7,633 nt of DNA from Bifidobacterium breve. Lineage in GTDB: Bacteria > Actinomycetota > Actinomycetes > Mycobacteriales > Mycobacteriaceae. The translations under genes and the position numbers were made by a program. Within the stretch, counting starts at the first letter, position 1. The number at the start of each line of letters is the position of its first letter. The notes under the pieces are model-generated. The model did no database searches. It was not told the origin of the DNA and saw only the letters and a program-made list of their open reading frames with translations. The stretch is from NCBI GenBank assembly GCA_943331415.1, contig CALQLM010000043.1, positions 1 to 7,633 of the forward strand, written 5' to 3'. This document shows positions 6,011 to 7,633 of the stretch, in pieces.

Positions 6011-7309
6011 ATGACCACAACGAATCGTCGCCGGGTCGCCGTCCTCGGCGGCAACCGTATTCCGTTCGCCCGATCGGACGGTGCCTATGCCGAGGCATCG
6101 AATCAGGACATGTTCACCGCGGTGCTCAGCGGTCTGGCGGATCGTTTCGCATTGGCCGGGGAGCGTCTTGACGCGGTGATCGGCGGGGCGGTTCTCAAAC
6201 ACAGCCGCGACTTCAACTTGATGCGCGAATGCGTTCTGGGCAGCCCACTTTCGCCGTACACGCCCGCGTTCGATTTGCAGCAGGCGTGTGGGACCGGTCT
6301 GCAGGCGGCCATCGCCGCCGCCGACGGAATCGCGGCCGGCCGCTATGAGGTCGCCGCGGCCGGCGGAGTGGACAGCACCTCCGACGCCCCGATCGGACTG
6401 GGGGACAACCTGCGCCGTTCGCTACTGGCGGTTCGCCGGGCGCGTTCGACCGCCGATCGTCTCAAGCTGGTCGGCCGGGTGCCTGCCGCACTCGGTGTTG
6501 AGATTCCCACGAACGGTGAGCCGCGGACCGGTTTGTCCATGGGCGATCACGCGGCGATCACCGCCAAGCAGATGGGCATCCGTCGGGTCGATCAGGACGA
6601 ACTTGCCGCGGCCAGCCATCGCAATATGATCGCCGCGTACGACCGCGGTTTCTTCGACGATCTCGTCACCGGGTTCCTCGGTCTGTATCGCGATGACAAC
6701 CTGCGTGCCGATTCCACCGTGGAGAAACTCGCTACGCTGCGACCGGTGTTCGGCGTGAAGGCCGGCGATGCCACCATGACGGCGGGCAATTCCACTCCGC
6801 TGACCGACGGCGCCTCAGTGGCGCTGCTGTCGAGCGAACAGTGGGCGCGAGAGCACTCGGTGACTCCGCTGGCCTACTTCGTCGATGCCGAGACTGCAGC
6901 GGTGGATTACGTCAACGGTGACGATGGGCTATTGATGGCACCCACCGATGCGGTGCCGCGACTGCTGGCCCGCAATGGACTGAGCCTGGCCGACTTCGAC
7001 TTCTTTGAGATCCACGAGGCCTTCGCCTCGGTGGTGCTGGCGCATCTGCAGGCCTGGGAGTCGACGCAGTACTGCACGCAACGGCTCGGCCTGGACGCCG
7101 CGCTGGGGACCATCGACCGGAGCAAGCTGAACGTCAACGGTTCGTCATTGGCGGCGGGTCACCCGTTCGCGGCTACCGGAGCCCGGATCGTGGCTCAGTT
7201 GGCCAAACAACTTGCCGAGAAGAAGGCGCAGACATCTGCACCGGTGCGCGGACTGATCTCGATTTGCGCGGCGGGCGGTCAGGGAGTGACCGCCATCCTC
7301 GAAGCGTGA
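6011..7309 (+). CDS. fadA2: Acetyl-CoA acetyltransferase / 3-ketoacyl-CoA thiolase FadA2
   Basis: A thiolase that cleaves 3-ketoacyl-CoA with CoA to acetyl-CoA and a shortened acyl-CoA, or runs the condensation in reverse; cytosolic, 432 residues against about 440 for Rv0243. The fold is complete: nucleophile Cys93 in QQACGTG (90-96), HEAF at 335-338, the GHP loop with His384 in [10 protein letters not shown] (381-390), and the second catalytic cysteine Cys419 in [10 protein letters not shown] (416-425). It is longer than the common ~390-residue thiolases, which places it nearer the trifunctional beta-subunit/FadI-like branch. I chose ATG 6011: the frame stays open back to 5933, but those codons overlap the fabG4 start and the protein then begins like Rv0243 ([21 protein letters not shown]). 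There is no ribosome site; a TAACGT box lies 7 nt upstream. The hydrolase gene converges 4 nt after the stop. Confidence 0.96.
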   Translation: MTTTNRRRVAVLGGNRIPFARSDGAYAEASNQDMFTAVLSGLADRFALAGERLDAVIGGAVLKHSRDFNLMRECVLGSPLSPYTPAFDLQQACGTGLQAAIAAADGIAAGRYEVAAAGGVDSTSDAPIGLGDNLRRSLLAVRRARSTADRLKLVGRVPAALGVEIPTNGEPRTGLSMGDHAAITAKQMGIRRVDQDELAAASHRNMIAAYDRGFFDDLVTGFLGLYRDDNLRADSTVEKLATLRPVFGVKAGDATMTAGNSTPLTDGASVALLSSEQWAREHSVTPLAYFVDAETAAVDYVNGDDGLLMAPTDAVPRLLARNGLSLADFDFFEIHEAFASVVLAHLQAWESTQYCTQRLGLDAALGTIDRSKLNVNGSSLAAGHPFAATGARIVAQLAKQLAEKKAQTSAPVRGLISICAAGGQGVTAILEA

Positions 7310-7313
7310 GGGA

Positions 7314-7633
7314 CTACCCATCCACCAGACCGGATTGGACTAGTGCGGCCTCGATGTAGCGCTGGACCGGCCGCGATTCGAAGAACCCGGTATGCCCGCC
7401 GCGGTACCAGCCGACATCCGGTCTGCCCCAGTGCTCCCAGAGTTGCATCACCTGTTGGCGCGGATGGACGATCCGATCGGCCACGCCGGCGTAGATGAAT
7501 CGGCCCTGCGGTGCCACCTTGGGCTCCATCGACAGCGGCGAAATCATCCGGCCTATCGGCCTCGCCAGTTCCAGCGTCGTCCGGCGGGGGTCGTCATTCG
7601 ACAGTCCCGAGTGACGGCCGAGTAATTCGATCA
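7314..7633 (-). CDS. Alpha/beta hydrolase, C-terminal part (start beyond right edge)
   Basis: The frame is open from the right edge to a TAG at 7316-7314, giving the last 105 residues; there is no reason to start at the internal ATG 7547. The segment looks like the end of an alpha/beta hydrolase catalytic domain. The acid residue is probably the Asp in GVADRIVHP (codon near 7478-7476), followed about 28 residues later by the catalytic His in GGHTGFF (codon near 7394-7392), with closing helices after it. The nucleophile serine and oxyanion region would lie outside the window, so the substrate cannot be judged. I do not recall a counterpart next to fadA2 in M. tuberculosis, where fadE5 (Rv0244c) follows. 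Its stop is 4 nt from the fadA2 stop. Lipase, esterase or thioesterase roles are all possible. Confidence 0.8.
   Translation of the reverse strand, partial: IELLGRHSGLSNDDPRRTTLELARPIGRMISPLSMEPKVAPQGRFIYAGVADRIVHPRQQVMQLWEHWGRPDVGWYRGGHTGFFESRPVQRYIEAALVQSGLVDG

Noticed and set aside
1..7633. Search for tRNA/rRNA genes, CRISPR arrays, insertion sequences, attachment sites, riboswitches
   Set aside because: Nothing repeat-like or structured was recognised by eye beyond the short elements listed; composition is uniform and coding density is high throughout.

Overview
The window is high-GC actinobacterial DNA that reads as a mycobacterial chromosome, most likely a Mycolicibacterium or another Mycobacterium outside the M. 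tuberculosis complex. From memory of protein sequences, gene order and products match the M. tuberculosis block Rv0236c-Rv0243: aftD, the small membrane/secreted protein Rv0236A, lpqI, a TetR regulator (Rv0238-like), htdX, fabG4 and fadA2. The toxin-antitoxin pair that lies between the TetR gene and htdX in M. tuberculosis (Rv0239-Rv0240, vapBC24) is absent. A convergent alpha/beta hydrolase gene follows fadA2. No mobile elements, RNA genes, CRISPR arrays or foreign-looking DNA were seen, and no stretch over 300 bases lacks a gene.

Left part (1-1892, minus strand): a cell-wall arabinan module. A 57-residue DUF2613-type protein is followed 1 nt after its stop codon by the 5' end of aftD, a large polytopic arabinofuranosyltransferase that runs off the left edge. 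Its frame has no ATG, GTG or TTG before an internal TTG at 1651; the likeliest start is a CTG at 1717. Middle (2021-3834, plus strand): lpqI, a lipoprotein GH3 N-acetylglucosaminidase of peptidoglycan recycling, sits 2 nt before a TetR-family regulator gene in an apparent operon. A 128-bp intergenic region with nested symmetric repeats separates the two divergent units.

Right part: fabG4 and htdX lie head-to-tail on the minus strand (5991 to 3806, TGATG overlap), and fadA2 is divergent from fabG4 with only 19 bp between start codons. Together they encode an NAD(H)-type 3-ketoacyl reductase, an (R)-specific hydratase/dehydratase and a thiolase. These are three of the four activities of a fatty-acyl cycle passing through (R)-3-hydroxyacyl intermediates; an acyl-CoA dehydrogenase would be the fourth. 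The fabG4/fadA2 gap holds overlapping TANNNT -10 hexamers on opposite strands, each 7 nt from its start codon. That fits one bidirectional promoter making two leaderless mRNAs.

This is mostly a conserved, ordinary mycobacterial locus. I see no undescribed defence or mobile system. The observations most worth checking are the shared leaderless promoter, the non-canonical aftD start, and the very tight or overlapping convergent gene ends (TetR/htdX overlap 29 bp, fadA2/hydrolase gap 4 bp).
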